From Steromphala cineraria (lineage: Eukaryota > Mollusca > Gastropoda > Trochida > Trochidae): a DNA stretch of 64,000 nucleotides. Position 1 is the stretch's first letter. Every line of letters begins with the position of its first letter. Made by a program: the position numbers and the translations under genes. Location: NCBI GenBank assembly GCA_916613615.1, contig OU744725.1:52943575-53007574 (forward strand), read 5' to 3'. Below, piece after piece: positions 1 through 12,560 of this stretch. The notes under the pieces are model-generated. The model did no database searches, was not told where the DNA came from, and was given only the letters and a program-made list of their open reading frames with translations.

Positions 1-857
1 TTGTTATTTCCATATTTATATATGTATTTATCATACAATGGATAGTGTTCTCGGCATAATAAAGCCAACGGATATTTTTGATATCCGTTGGGGTCATATA
101 CGGATAGAGATGCATATATTTTCAAAGGTCAAGGTCGGAACATCTTTTGAAAATTCTGATCATGTCACAAGCGTTATATTTTGAACGCCATGGTAACTGG
201 GAGAGACATGAAAATATAAATTATACAATGCATAGAGATTAATTTAAGAAAACTCAACAAAACTGTATGGTTCTTTAGCCATATGTATGACTTAGCAGTG
301 CAAAAAACACTGCCATCGTGAGTTGAATGGACCGACCGAACAATTTTACTCACATGTATCAAAGGCAGTTCAAGATTCATGTGTAAACACTTCATTTACT
401 GTTCTTCAGTGTTTTTTACTTTAGGCTTGTTAAGTTTGAATAAGAGACTGCACCGCCTATCTTCTAGTTTAGCTCTCCATTTATGCGCGTTGTAACGCAA
501 GCTGCCATTGCAACTTAGCCGAAGGGAAGCAACTCTTGCCCCTAAGTGAGATAGACTCTTTGTTACTGGAAGGTGATAGAACGTGTGTTCGAATCACTCA
601 AAGACATGTTTAAATGTTTTTAATATGAAAATCATTGTTTTTATATTACTTTGAAACGTTGCAAGGTAATAACTTGCAAGGTATTTATAGGCATTTATAA
701 GGAGGAATTATATTTTGTCAATTCACTGTCGCAGCCATTACACCGTTCATTTGCATATATCAATGCGCACATCTTTTAAAACAATGTCAACTATCAAAAT
801 GGTATAATCAAGCATTTTTGTCGAATAAAATTTAAAATGACATTGTATGATAAAGAA
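1..857. other. AT-rich intergenic DNA, no gene seen
   Basis: No convincing exon, tRNA or repeat was found. The reading frame at 174-395 is short, has no domain and no splice context. A short tRNA B-box-like string lies near 590 but no full tRNA fold could be drawn. Confidence 0.5.
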
Positions 858-1001
858 GTTATCATGCTCGTGTGTTTTGGGATCGTAAATATCCTGCATT
901 AGGAATAAACACTAAGTATTTAGCTCGCCAAGGCTCGCAAAATACAATGTTTATTCCTAATGCAGGATATTTACGATCCCAAAACACACTCTCATGATAA
1001 C
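858..1001. repeat. 144-bp near-perfect palindrome (hairpin 1)
   Basis: The left arm beginning GTTATCATG is repeated in inverse at the right end (CATGATAAC). Arms are about 55 bases with very few mismatches. The centre, about 920-945, contains two copies of GCTCGC separated by CAAG. No clear target-site duplication is visible. It has no coding capacity and is one of several palindromes of this size in the window. Confidence 0.85.
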
Positions 1002-1879
1002 CTCTATATATATGTAACATATATGCACAATAATACTTAACTCCAAAATTACATGCAGGAGTGTATTGTAAATGTCCTACGACGCTTCAGCCAGCGGGTT
1101 TTCCCTCAACCTCATGTTTAAGTTTTCAATTAAAACTTAGGGGGAGGTTTATATCCTTACTTAATCAAAGGGCACTTTTCCCTTGCAGGTACTCTAACCA
1201 TTTTTGGAAATAGATGAAGGTATTCAAGTTCAATCAAGCAAATCAAATATATTGAGGAAAAATCTTTCAAAACATGTTATTTTCATTTCTTCTTTGTGTA
1301 AACAGTAAAGAGTAATTTACCAAACTTTCCCCACTAGGATATGCAAAACAGCTTGAGAAGTTTTAATTATAATTGATTAAATATTTAAAGGAAATAATTT
1401 ATTTTAAACTTATTAAGAGTACATTCAAATAACTATAAGTGAATATGTCAAACAAGTAAAAGTTTTAAAAAATTAAGAAAAAGAAATGTGAAATAAAACT
1501 ATCTTTCTAACAATTTTGACTTCAATAAAAAATCTAACTTAAAAATGGTAAGCACATTCTGTCAAAACACTTTGATTGAAAACAACACTAGCAAAACAGC
1601 ATAAAAATCCCTTAACTATTTAAAACCATTTTACTGAAATATCTTAAGCATTTCTTTTTTAACGAGGTCTGCAATAATCATGAAATTGACGAAGCTCAAG
1701 TTAAACTTTACTTGATGACCCTCGAAATGTACACCTGAAAATCACAGTGGAAATAATCTGTCAATAGCGGGTCTGCAATTAACGAAGGCACACCTGGTCA
1801 GGTAACAGGTAAAAGTGTGGACTCCATGAGTGCCTCGGTGCAGCGATGAATAATAAACACCCAACTCGTAGGTAGTCAT

Positions 1880-2880
1880 GCATTGAAAACTAACTCAGCT
1901 AGTCTCTCGTAATGAGAGAATTGAAACTACCCCTGTCTTTAATGAGAGAATTGAAAACTAACTCTGCGTCTTGTAATGGGAGATTGGTTTAAATAATAAT
2001 GACCTAAAGAAGTGTAGGAACCAATTTTAACAAATTTCAATAATTTCAAAAGTTCCCCATCAGAGTTTGTTTTGCTAAATTGAAAAAGAAAATATTAGTA
2101 TCTTGTGATGGGAGAATTTCAAGTTTCTCAGTCTTTCAAGGGTAGAATTGAAAACTAACTGTGCGTCTTGTATAGAAGATTGGTTTCAATAATAATGGTT
2201 TTAACAAGGGCAGGAACCAATTTTAGCATATTTCAATAATTTCAAAAGTTCCTCATCAGATTTAAAAAAAAAATTGAAATAGGAAATATTAGTATCTTGT
2301 TATGGGAGAATTTAAAGTTCCTCAGTCTTTCAAGGGGAGAATTGAAAACTAACTCTGCGTCTTGTAATGGGAGATTGGTTTAAATAATAATGGTTTTAAC
2401 AAGTGTAAACCCAAATTGAGCATATTTCAATAATTTCAAAAGTTCCTCTTTAGATATTTTTTATAAATTGAAAAAGAAAATATTAGTAAGATGTAATGGA
2501 AGAATTAAAAGGTTTCTCAGTCTTTCAATGAGAAAATTGAAAACTAACTCTGCTTCTTGTTATGGGAGATTGGTTTAAATAATAATGGTTTTAACAAGTC
2601 TAGGAACCAATTTTAGCATATTTCAATAATTTCAAAAGTTCCTCATCAGATTTTTTTCGAAATTGAAAAAGAAAATATTAGTCTCTTGTAATGGGAGAAT
2701 TTAAAAGGTTCCTCAGTCTTTCAAGGGGAGAATTGAAACTAACTCTGTATCTAGTAATGGAAGATTGGTTTCAATAATAATGGTTTTAACAAGTCTAGGA
2801 ACCAACTTTAGCATATTTTATTTTTCAAATGTTCCTCGTCAGATTTTTTTCGAAATTAAAAAAGAAAATATTAGTTTAAC
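1880..2880. repeat. Tandem satellite, ~195-bp period, five copies
   Basis: The anchor AGATTGGTTT recurs at 1981, 2178, 2372, 2568 and about 2763, giving steps of 194-197 bases. Each unit carries an AT-rich core (AATAATGGTTTTAACAAG, TTCAATAATTTCAAAAGTTCC) and a segment reading CTCAGTCTTTCAA. Copies differ by scattered substitutions and small indels, so the array is not very recent. No open reading frame runs through it. Confidence 0.9.
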
Positions 2881-3689
2881 CTATTGGGAACTATATGCAG
2901 GAAAGATTTATTATTTTGAGACAAAAGGGTTCATATCTAGGTACATGTTGGCTGGAATTTAAATCATTTGAGAAAACGTCAAGGCGAATCACGTTATTTA
3001 TCAAAACATTATTTTAACCTGACTAGAAACAAAATATAGTGCTTTGGTAATAAATGAGAGAATCCAAGTGCAGTACCACTGTCAGAGAAGAGTGCTTTGA
3101 TTAAAAAGCCACTCTGTGATTTTCACCACATACTGTTTTTCTGTTAATTCATGATTTTAATTCAAAATATCTCACTCATTCATTCAAAAATGCAAATTAT
3201 ATGATAAAAACTTGTTTTCAATACAATTCTAAAAACAGTCAAATATATTCCCAAAAGCCAAATTCACAAGTCCAAACTACATGAATACTAGTTCAATCAC
3301 ATATCAAACTTGTAACTTTCATTCTGACTGCTTTAGATAGGTTTCAAAAATTATGTTTGACTGATTGAGGCCCGCCAATGTCTGTTTTGCGATCACAATC
3401 ATGATTTCAAAACCTTCCTGTTGTCACTACATAACGTCATTTAGCTTTGAAATGATACTTTTCTTCAACAGTCGACACTTCTTGATCAGATTACACTATT
3501 ACGGCAGTAAAGTTTGGCATATATGATCAGACTTACCACATAATGTTCACAACCAAGTTGTTGCAAGACAAAGCATACTGACAATGGTATTCCTTGCTTT
3601 CTTCCTGAAAAAAACCTTACTGCATTTATAAACAGAGGATCTCACCCAAGATTCTGAATGAATACAAAATATATTAACACAAGTTGATG

Positions 3690-4048
3690 ACGACCGAACG
3701 AACGAACGAACGAACGAACGAACGAACGAACGAACGAACGAACGAACGAACGAACGAACGAACGAACGAACGAACGAACGAACGGTGGATGGATGGATGG
3801 ATGGATGGATGGATGGATGGATGAATGGAAGGATGGGTGGATGGGTGGAAAGGAGGAATGGATGAATGGATGAATGGATGAATGGATGAATGAATGAATG
3901 GATGAATGAATGGGTGGATGGTTGGATGGTTGGATGGTTGGATGGTTGGATGGGTGGATGGATCAAAGGAGGAATGGATGGATGGAAAGATGGATGGACG
4001 GATGGAGGGATGGATGGATGGTTGGATGGATGAATGGATGAATGGATA
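3690..4048. repeat. Compound microsatellite (CGAA)n then (GGAT)n
   Basis: About 23 nearly perfect GAAC/CGAA units occupy 3690-3783. A GGAT/GAAT/GGGT-rich tract follows to about 4048 with interruptions. Six-frame translation gives Arg/Ser/Phe/Val- and Pro/Ile/His/Ser-rich pseudo-proteins that are artefacts of the tetranucleotide periodicity. Confidence 0.95.
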
Positions 4049-4059
4049 TATTGTTGGAT

Positions 4060-5560
4060 GTTAACTGGTTGTTAATACTGTAAACAAATCATTCATCAAA
4101 GCAGCCAAGCAAATAAATGTTCCATTTTATATCAAAAACAAATTTCTTTCAGAAATCAACCGACCTTATTGTCCGACAAGGTTTAACTGAGAGACTGATT
4201 AATTAATATCCATAGTTAATACAATCATAGAGACTAAGATGGGGATTATTTCTGTGTAAATGAACAATGCTTTTGACAATAAATCAGGTAAGTATTAAGC
4301 CTCTTAAGTGTTAATAAGATCAGGATGGAAGTTGATATCTATCAATATCTGGTATGACAGATTACCGGTATGCTGCCTCCCTTTGTTCTTTACTCTTCTA
4401 TGATGTCTGGCTTTGATACCAAGGTGAGTTGGGTTTGAAAAATCAAAACTGGAAATTTATCTTTATTCAATATGAAGAAGTTTATTTATCAAAAATATAA
4501 AAGTATTAGAAATATGCTACTTTCCGGTTTTCTAATTTTTTTACCAATAAGACAACAATTTTTGAAAATTTTAGTATTTATGAAATTATCAAGATATGAG
4601 AATAATATTTAAATGCCTAATCAGTGAGTGTCAAACAAAATAAATGCCCTCAGTGAATCACTGTGAAACAATGTAGCTTAGATTAGTTTTATCAAACAAT
4701 ACATTGAAAGTATCAAAAAGCCTTATTCAATTAGAGCAATAACAAATTTTATCCATCTTTTTCAACTTTTTGAATTTTTTTAAACAAAATTATTACAATA
4801 AAGAAAATAAAACGGTCCATTGTAAAAAAAAATATTTTGTACAGAAAAGAAAAAAATTCCCAAACATTTTTCTTACAGTTGAGAAGCATATATGTATGAC
4901 AAGAGTAAAATCTTTTATTATATAAGTTCTTTTTTCTTGCAAAATTTTCTTTTATACACATTCCAATGCCACTTACAATATTTGCATCAACATGTTTCCA
5001 ACTGCTCTAATCATTCATCTTGACGAATGACAATGCAAGGGAGATAACAAAGTTCATATCAGATATTTTATGGTCACTTCAAATTCTAAACACATTTTAT
5101 TTCATGACATAAAATATACCTATTAATGAGTAACAATATTCATAACAGATAACTTTCATCATATATTAGCTTTTTCTATTAGAACAGTAACATGTTTTGA
5201 ATTATCCCCTAAAGTAGTACGTATATATGGTGATTTGAAAGAAATCGTTATTTTAAAAAAAACATAAATAATGTTATGCTTCTTGTCAAGATCACTTAGC
5301 TGCATCACAGTGTTCTTAATAAAGGGGTTCTTATATAAAGACGAAATAAATGAACCCTATAGATGATAATAATTAAGAAATTTAACTTATACAGATAATA
5401 CATATATATAATTTGACCTTGATACAGGGCTAGTTATCTTGTAAAAAAAAATGTAGACAAATTATTAATTTCATGAAACATTTTCTAATTTAAAAAAACA
5501 GTGAAAAATGCCTCCTAAGAAGGTTTATTCCTTACTCAACTATACCGGTACTTGTGTACC
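4060..5560. other. AT-rich intergenic DNA, no gene seen
   Basis: No exon-like frame, tRNA or long repeat was found. The recurrent GCAAGGGAGATAAC motif occurs near 5036. Confidence 0.5.
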
Positions 5561-5567
5561 TCATTTA

Positions 5568-5880
5568 AAGGAATATTCCAATGAAAAATGAAAAAGAGCC
5601 TTTTAAAACAATGTTTATCGATAAATCCTTCAACTTTGGCCAATAATTTTTAGTTTAATCACCAAATCTGCAATAAAAATTCAAAGTTGGGAAAAATCAA
5701 GTTTACCGGCATTGATGGGGGACGCCATATTGCTATCTCGAACGGTAAACGAGAGCGAGAAACAACGGGAATATGACGTCAAGACACACCACGAAATTAG
5801 GAGACGCCGTTAGATTCAATGGTGGGCGGTGACGGCCCGTCAAATATGAGACTGTAACCACCGTCACGACTTCAGTAAAG
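5568..5880 (+). mobile_element. Non-autonomous transposon fragment, family A (copy 1)
   Basis: It begins TTAAAGGAATATTCCA and contains a CGCCAT segment, then TGACGTCA and GACACACCAC. The same elements occur in the same order in inverse orientation in the copy ending near 14308. The right boundary is not defined and the end given is only where similarity is visible. Superfamily is unassigned. Confidence 0.55.
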
Positions 5881-6866
5881 ACATGCCGGGTCCAGAATAT
5901 TCTACTTCTATGATGCCCAAAGCAATAAATAAATATTTCTGACCAGCAGACTGCTGCAAAACTTCAGTACAGTTTGGAAAAGATTTCCCATGTGCGGACG
6001 TCACAAGGTTTGAACACTGACCACTGTAATTTTTTTAGAATTTTTATAAGCTATAGACACCATACATAAGGTTGAAATAAAGTGTTAAATGACTTTGCTT
6101 AAATAAGTGCATTTGTAAAAAACATTAAACGTAACATAGAATAATTATTTATTGATTATATCACTCGAAAAAATACACCTACTGACGTGATCTTGTCGAA
6201 GCGAATCCTAAAAAGCGAATCCGCGATGATGGTGGTATGGTTCGTAATCAAAATGAAATTGTTTGTATCAATCAAAACACGTTTGATTAATTTGAAAAAT
6301 GGCATTTTCTATGTTGGCATGGACTTCACGTTTTTATTACATAAATCTTGGCTTGTTTGAGGTTGTAAATATTTTTCTATATATTTAGTTGTCGCCGATA
6401 CGAAACCAATTTTGATTACGAATCACTGAGGTGCACATGCTGTATGAAATATATATTATCGGAATGATCGTTGATGATTCCTTATTATGTTCACATATCA
6501 TACCATGTTGATTATTTTCCAAAGGTATTTCTGCTAAACTATACGAAAAGAAATTAAAATGAAATTATGAGATATCATTAGTATACTAAAACGATCAGTA
6601 AGGAATGGTGGTTTGAATAATATTAAAGATTTAACAACTCATCAGCAAGGAATACAAAATATACTCACAAAATTTCTTTATATCATCGAGTGTTTTTTTA
6701 TATCTAAGTTGCTATAATGTAGCTGACCCTTATAAAAAAAACTCATATATGCAGCAACATTGCAGCGATGTTTTCACTCACCGTTGCACATAGTTGCGGC
6801 TGAAATTTCGAATTTACCATGCAAATGAGCGTGCAGCAAAGTTGCGGCTAATTCATTACGCATAAG

Positions 6867-7150
6867 TTGCAACAAGCGTTTCCCTCAAGTGATCCGCAAG
6901 CGTTGCACTCAAGTGATCAGCAAGCGTTGCGCTCAAGTGATCCGCAAGCGTTGCACTCAAGTGATCAGCATGCGTTGCGCTCAAGTGATCCGCAAGCGTT
7001 GCGCTCAAGTGATCCGCAAGCGTTGCGCTCAAGTGATCCGCATGCGTTGCGCTCAAGTGATCCGCAAGCGTTGCGCTCAAGTGATCCGCAAGCGTTGCGC
7101 TCAAGTGATCCGCAAGCGTTGCGCTCAAGTGATCCGCAAGCGTTGCGTTT
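6867..7150. repeat. 24-bp minisatellite, about 11-12 units
   Basis: The unit is close to GCGTTGCGCTCAAGTGATCCGCAA, with substitutions at a few positions (CAC for CGC, CAG for CCG, CATGC for CAAGC). The period is a multiple of three, so several frames on both strands stay open and mimic Ser/Asp/Pro/Gln- or Ala/Asp/His/Leu-rich proteins. It is markedly GC-richer than its surroundings. Confidence 0.95.
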
Positions 7151-7259
7151 AAGCGATATATATATAATATATTCAGTGTAATGTTTTGAAAGTAGCTCAC
7201 ATTGTTTCTCTCATGATGTCACACGTATAAAAGATACAAACACATCATATTCATTTTAA

Positions 7260-7510
7260 TATTTTATTTTGATTATTCACTTGTGCATAAAATAACACAC
7301 AAAAATATATATATCAGTTGTATGTACAGCGTGAAAGTTTTTTATATGACATCATCAAGCATTCTAGCACTAAGAGATTTGAGACACTTGTTGAATTATT
7401 AACTGAACATTTAATATATTTAATTTTGGATCTTGTTTCAGGGTATAATAGATAAAAGTTTTTATGTGACATGAAAAGGCATCCTGGCACTAAAAGATTT
7501 GAAACAAATA
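7260..7510. repeat. Diverged tandem duplication, ~120 bp
   Basis: The pair GACATCATCAAGCATTCTAGCACTAAGAGATTTGA-like and GACATGAAAAGGCATCCTGGCACTAAAAGATTTGA-like segments lie about 120 bases apart. There is no coding content. Confidence 0.6.
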
Positions 7511-7899
7511 TATGCCAACAGTTGCATTCTAAAATAAATTACAAATTCAACTGTTAAGATTATACTCCAATATCTAAGATTTAATTCACTGATTAATCTT
7601 TATAGCTATTAAATAAAGTCCTTACAATAACAGGACCATTTATAGATTATTACAATTTCTGTTGAAAAGTGTCACATCACTAAGTTATGAATGACAATTT
7701 TTGGGGAAACTTATGCTAAATGTGATACATTCAAGTATATAAAGTGAAGAAAATGAAAACATATTTGTTCAAATTAATTTGTCTGTGTTCACATCTGAAG
7801 AGTTGTGGCTTGGTCTTCATTCTGAAACAATAAACAAATGTTTGTACAATCAATTAGGATGCTCGCCATTGAAAATAAAACAATAGTTTCTCTTATACA

Positions 7900-9660
7900 C
7901 GAATCACACTTTTATTGCATACATAGATGTGAATTAAGAACAGAATTGCAATGTGGTTCTAATCTGTAACTAAATTGGTCAGAAGTCATTGATCAATCTG
8001 TTTGTTTATTTAGCACTTCAGTTTACTTTAATGACACTGCTTTGCTATTCCTGTTAGTTCCCTTATGTTGTGAGGTCTGTGTATTGTAAGCTTCAGTGAT
8101 CACCTTAAATAAACAATTTGAATATATTCCTTCAATGTATGGAAAGAGAAAAAAGACCACAACTGAACGTGCTCACTCAGTTACAAAATGGTGAAATAAC
8201 AAGCAAAAAAAATTATGACACCTGGATCACTTTAATTACTATTTATTATAATTAATCTATAAAAACAGATAGAATTTGAACTAATAATTTGACATTTGAA
8301 TGTGTAAATGATTTTTATACTTGTTTATGATTATTGTATTACCATTTATTTGGCCCCAAAACTAAATGTAAAGAAATGAATGAAAAATAGTGAAAATATT
8401 TTGAATCATTTGAATTTCAATTATTATTACCTTAAAGACTATGTCTACAACTGTCAAGCTTGTTTATTACTATCATAATCGTGTTTAGTAATTAAAAAAT
8501 CTTATCAATCTTCAGGTGTCAGGATTTTAAAATCTAGACTACTTTATAACCCAAAATAAATAATAAAAAAGGTTATATGTCTAGATAATTTGAAGAATAA
8601 TAATATTTGAATAAAAAAAATAAAAGAATATACAATAATTTTAGAATTGAACAGAAAGACTTTCATTGGAAATCTATATGATCAAACTTTAAAAATTGTA
8701 TTAAAACTAAATGTGTCCTGAACTAATAACAAAAATTAGTTAATTGATATATCAAAAGTCTTCAAATTGATTTACAGCTCATAAGCATTTGGAATCAAGT
8801 GTTCCCTCATGTATTTACAGCATACAATCAACCTGTCTGGGTGTTTACAAATTAAAGTATTATTAATCAAGTCAATTTATTTGCAAATTAGGTTGCAATT
8901 GTCTAATCTACAGTCAAGGAATATACAGCATGTTTATTCAAGAATTAAATCAGGATTAAGAACAGTATAGCAATGTGACTCAGATTGGTCATTTCTTAAA
9001 CTGTTTGTTTATTTAGCAATTTAGTGTACTTACTATGAAGACACTGCCTCCTTATCCCCTCATGTTGCCAGGTCTGTGTATTGTAAGCTTCAGTGGTCAC
9101 CTTAAATAAACAATTTGCATATTACAGTCCTTTTATGAAATGAAACAGGTATAGGGAAAGAACAACTGAATCTTATTATTCAGTTATATATATATAAGCA
9201 ATATATGAAGAGTTAGCAGAGATAATTTGAACTAACAAGTTGACATTGAATAAATCAAAAACTTTGATAGTAATTTGTTTGTTAAGAAAATTTTATCAAT
9301 TCAAAAGGTTTATGAAACAATTTGAATTTGCATTCATGGTAGACTACACATTGGTAAACTAGTTATCAAATAGAAATTCAACAGTTTCTACTTGATGAAC
9401 AGTTATCAATTGTACAGAAATGGACACACTTGAAAATCTATTTGATCAATCAAATATATATAGAATTCATTGCAAAAGTTTTATATAATAAGTCTTTAAG
9501 GATCATAAGCAATTGAAATCAAGTGCTCCCGGTATATCTATGATATACAATTGACCTGTCTGGATGTTTACAAATAAAACAGTCAGTTATCAAGTCCATT
9601 TACAATTGCATTTTGAATTGTCTAATCTACAATCAAGGATTATAATGCATGTGTATTCAA
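7900..9660. repeat. Large tandem duplication (unit ~0.75-1 kb)
   Basis: The block around 7990-8130 (with GGTCTGTGTATTGTAAGCTT and CACCTTAAATAAACAATTTG) recurs around 8990-9130. The block 8760-8960 (CTGTCTGGGTGTTTACAAA, TTGTCTAATCTACAGTCAAG) recurs around 9490-9660. The copies differ in length by deletion. Confidence 0.8.
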
Positions 9661-9735
9661 GAATTAGATTAGCATGCCAGGTGTGCAGTTTTCAAGAATT
9701 AGATTAGCATGCCAGGTGTGCAGTTACCTGCAGTT
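9656..9735. repeat. Perfect 38-bp tandem duplication
   Basis: TCAAGAATTAGATTAGCATG...GTGTGCAGTT occurs twice back to back without mismatch, so it arose recently compared with the kilobase duplication it sits in. Confidence 0.9.
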
Positions 9736-10739
9736 ACATAATCTCTGCCTGTGTCTAGCCTCAGTTGTCTTCTCATGGCAGCCATGGTCCAGTGCACACT
9801 TGTGTCAACAATGCCATCTTTTGCTGAAAATTACCAAGTAATAAAACCTAATGACACATCAAATCAGTATCACATTGCAAAACATAGAGGTACATAATAA
9901 TGTAATATAACAATACTTTACAAGATATTCAATCAAGAAGTAACAAGGTTTGAAACCATTTGTCATTTTCACTGCATGTGAAGCCAATATTATTGAAACA
10001 TCATAAGCTCTTGTTTATGATTTGGAAAAGAACATACAGGCAACATGAACTTGGAATAGTATTCAGATGTACTTACTTTGATATCAGTGACTGAAGAAAT
10101 GCCATTTTAGCTGTTAATGGGCTGTGATTTAACTATTATATCCAGTTGTTATAATGTTGATAGCGGCCATCTTTCTTCCCTCCTTCTTGCATGTGGCTTG
10201 TGCAGTGGTAAAGAGCTAAATATTGCAGAGATTCTGATTGGCTAATGTCCAGCCCAACTTGATTCTGATTGGCTAATGCACAATGCATTGCACAGTGCAC
10301 AGAGTACTTGCCTGATGGTTATGCAGAGGGTTTTGATAAAATGTATTATTTTATAGCTTGGAAATTGAATTGTTATTGAATTTGTTCATGCTGATAATGA
10401 TAAGTATAAACGTTTTTTTCTTTTTAAATCTAACAAATATTTTGTAGGTTTATTGTTTAGTGCCACAATTGTTATAATTGTGTTTCTTTTAAGTGACATT
10501 TTTACAATCATTTATTTCCTTTATAATTGTTATTAAAGAAGTTTTTCCATTAATTGATTACTTATGAAAAATAGAAGGTAAGTATCCAATAGACATAAAG
10601 ATCAATTTTACATTTTACAACCAGGTTTACAATAGAAAATTAGTCTTTTGATTAAAAAAGATAGAATTGGAATTAACAAGAAAGAAAAACCTGGGTTTAC
10701 AATAAATGTATCAAAGTATGTGAAGTCTTGAATAAATAT

Positions 10740-12560
10740 GAATAAAAAGGAAATAGAACCTGTGAAACACTAAGTGATTATTTGTTTTCAAAAAACAGAT
10801 GTCACTTACTAAGCAACTTCACAAGTTTTTAATAATTAACAGATAACTAACAATAGACTAAACCAACAAACTCGTCAACACATGATGGTCAGTGTCAATG
10901 ACAGGAAATCACAACTTGAAATAACAACTAATTGTATAACTGATATCCCTTACATAGCAAAATAACAAAGTTAATGACCCTTGAAGTAAATACCTTTTAA
11001 GGTAGCAATCAACAATGCTGCTTTCAGAGAGGGATAATGGATGCTTTTGTCATTGGCTAATACTGAATATTAGCTCCACCCATCTCTATCACTGTAACTA
11101 ATTCATTTACATCTTAAACAATGTCGACACAAGTTATAGCACTGCAGAACATGTAAGTTTTATTTATTACAATATCATACATCTTTTATGTAGGAGGATA
11201 ATAAAATTTATTAAAAGTGATAATCTGAATCAAAAATTTTAAATCTTATTTCAAATGATTAAAAGAGGAATATCCAAATTATTTTTACGGTACACTTCTG
11301 TTGTGTTTGATGAATGTGTGATATCCTGATGTTTACTGAAAGAGTCCAACAGCAGGAGATTCAATTTATCTCAAATCTGTAATAACAATCCCTTTATGAA
11401 TAATTCGAATATTCAGATTTAACTTCACAGCTTCTCCTCACAAGATTTACTTAGTTTGTTATGTATGATTATTAATATAGATTAAATTTTGAATAAAAAG
11501 AACATAAAACCTGTCGAACACATTTTAATTCAGAATATATTTTCAAATTACCAGGTGTCATTAAGAATTTAACAAGTTTTGAGTAATTAACAGATAACTG
11601 ACAATTGACTAAACAAACAAACTCGTTAACACATGATGGTCAGTGTCAATGATTTGAAAATTAACAGGAAATCACAACTTGAAATAACAACGAAGTTAAT
11701 GACCCTTGAAGTAATTACCTTTTAGGGTAGCAATCAACAATGCTGCTTTTAGAGAGGGACAATGGATGCTTTTGTCATTGGTTAATACTAAATTTAACTC
11801 CACCCATCTCTATCACTGTAACTAATTCATTTACATCTTAAAGGGGCAGTAGCACGTTTTTTTATAATTTTATATTTTTAACTTTTCACTCATAATTGTA
11901 AGTTAATGTTAAATGTATTATTTTGACAGTGTCAAAAATCTCATTACACAAGCCAAACATCCATAGTCAGAGGACAAAGTATAAAGATTCATATAAAATC
12001 CATTGGCGGCCATTTTTTTTGAACACCTCTAATTCATTTTGCGTAAGAAAAAGGAATCGTATGGCTAAACTTTACGTTATATAGTGTTTATATATTTGAA
12101 TATTTGTTTGGGATATTTGAATAATTACTGCTCCATTTAGTTTAAATACATTGTCTTTCAATTGGAACCATTTATTTTCATTTTCCTGACATCACTGATA
12201 TTCCCCCTAAAAACGTGCTACTGCCCCTTTAAACAATGTTGATACAAGTTATAACAATGCAAAACATGCAGGTTTTATTTACTACAATATCATACATCTT
12301 TTATGTAGGGGGATAATAACATTAATTAAAAGTGATAATCCAAATTAAATTTTTTAAACCTTATTTCAAATGATTAACAGAGGAATATCCAAATTATGTG
12401 TTGGATGAATGTGTGATATCGTGATGTTTACTTAGAGAGCCCAACAGCAGGAGATTCAATTCATCTTAAATCTGTAATAACAATGCCTTTATGAATAATT
12501 TGAATATTGAGATTTGACTTCACAGCTTCTCCTCACAAGACTTACTTAGTTTGTTATGAC
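10740..12560. repeat. Tandem duplication, ~740-bp unit, second copy split by a TTAA element
   Basis: Copy 1 spans about 10740-11480 and copy 2 about 11490-12560. Shared blocks include ACTCGTCAACACATGATGG and CATACATCTTTTATGTAGG. Copy 2 is longer because the element at 11842-12228 lies inside it. Copy 1 therefore preserves the empty insertion site at about 11115-11120. Confidence 0.9.
11842..12228 (+). mobile_element. TTAA-flanked MITE, family T, copy 1 (piggyBac-like)
   Basis: The terminal inverted repeats are AGGGGCAGTAGCACG and CGTGCTACTGCCCCT, flanked on both sides by TTAA (11838-11841 and 12229-12232). The paralogous tandem copy reads CATCTTAAACAATG with a single TTAA where this copy carries the 387-bp insert, so TTAA is the duplicated target. 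TTAA targets are characteristic of piggyBac-type transposases. No open reading frame is present, so it would need a transposase in trans. Confidence 0.92.

Noticed and set aside
3547..3966. 139-codon His/Pro/Ser/Ile-rich minus-strand frame
   Set aside because: Produced by the CGAA and GGAT microsatellites.
6856..7200. Three long frames over the repeat; also considered as a CRISPR-like array
   Set aside because: The frames are minisatellite periodicity. There are no unique spacers between repeats and the genome is eukaryotic.
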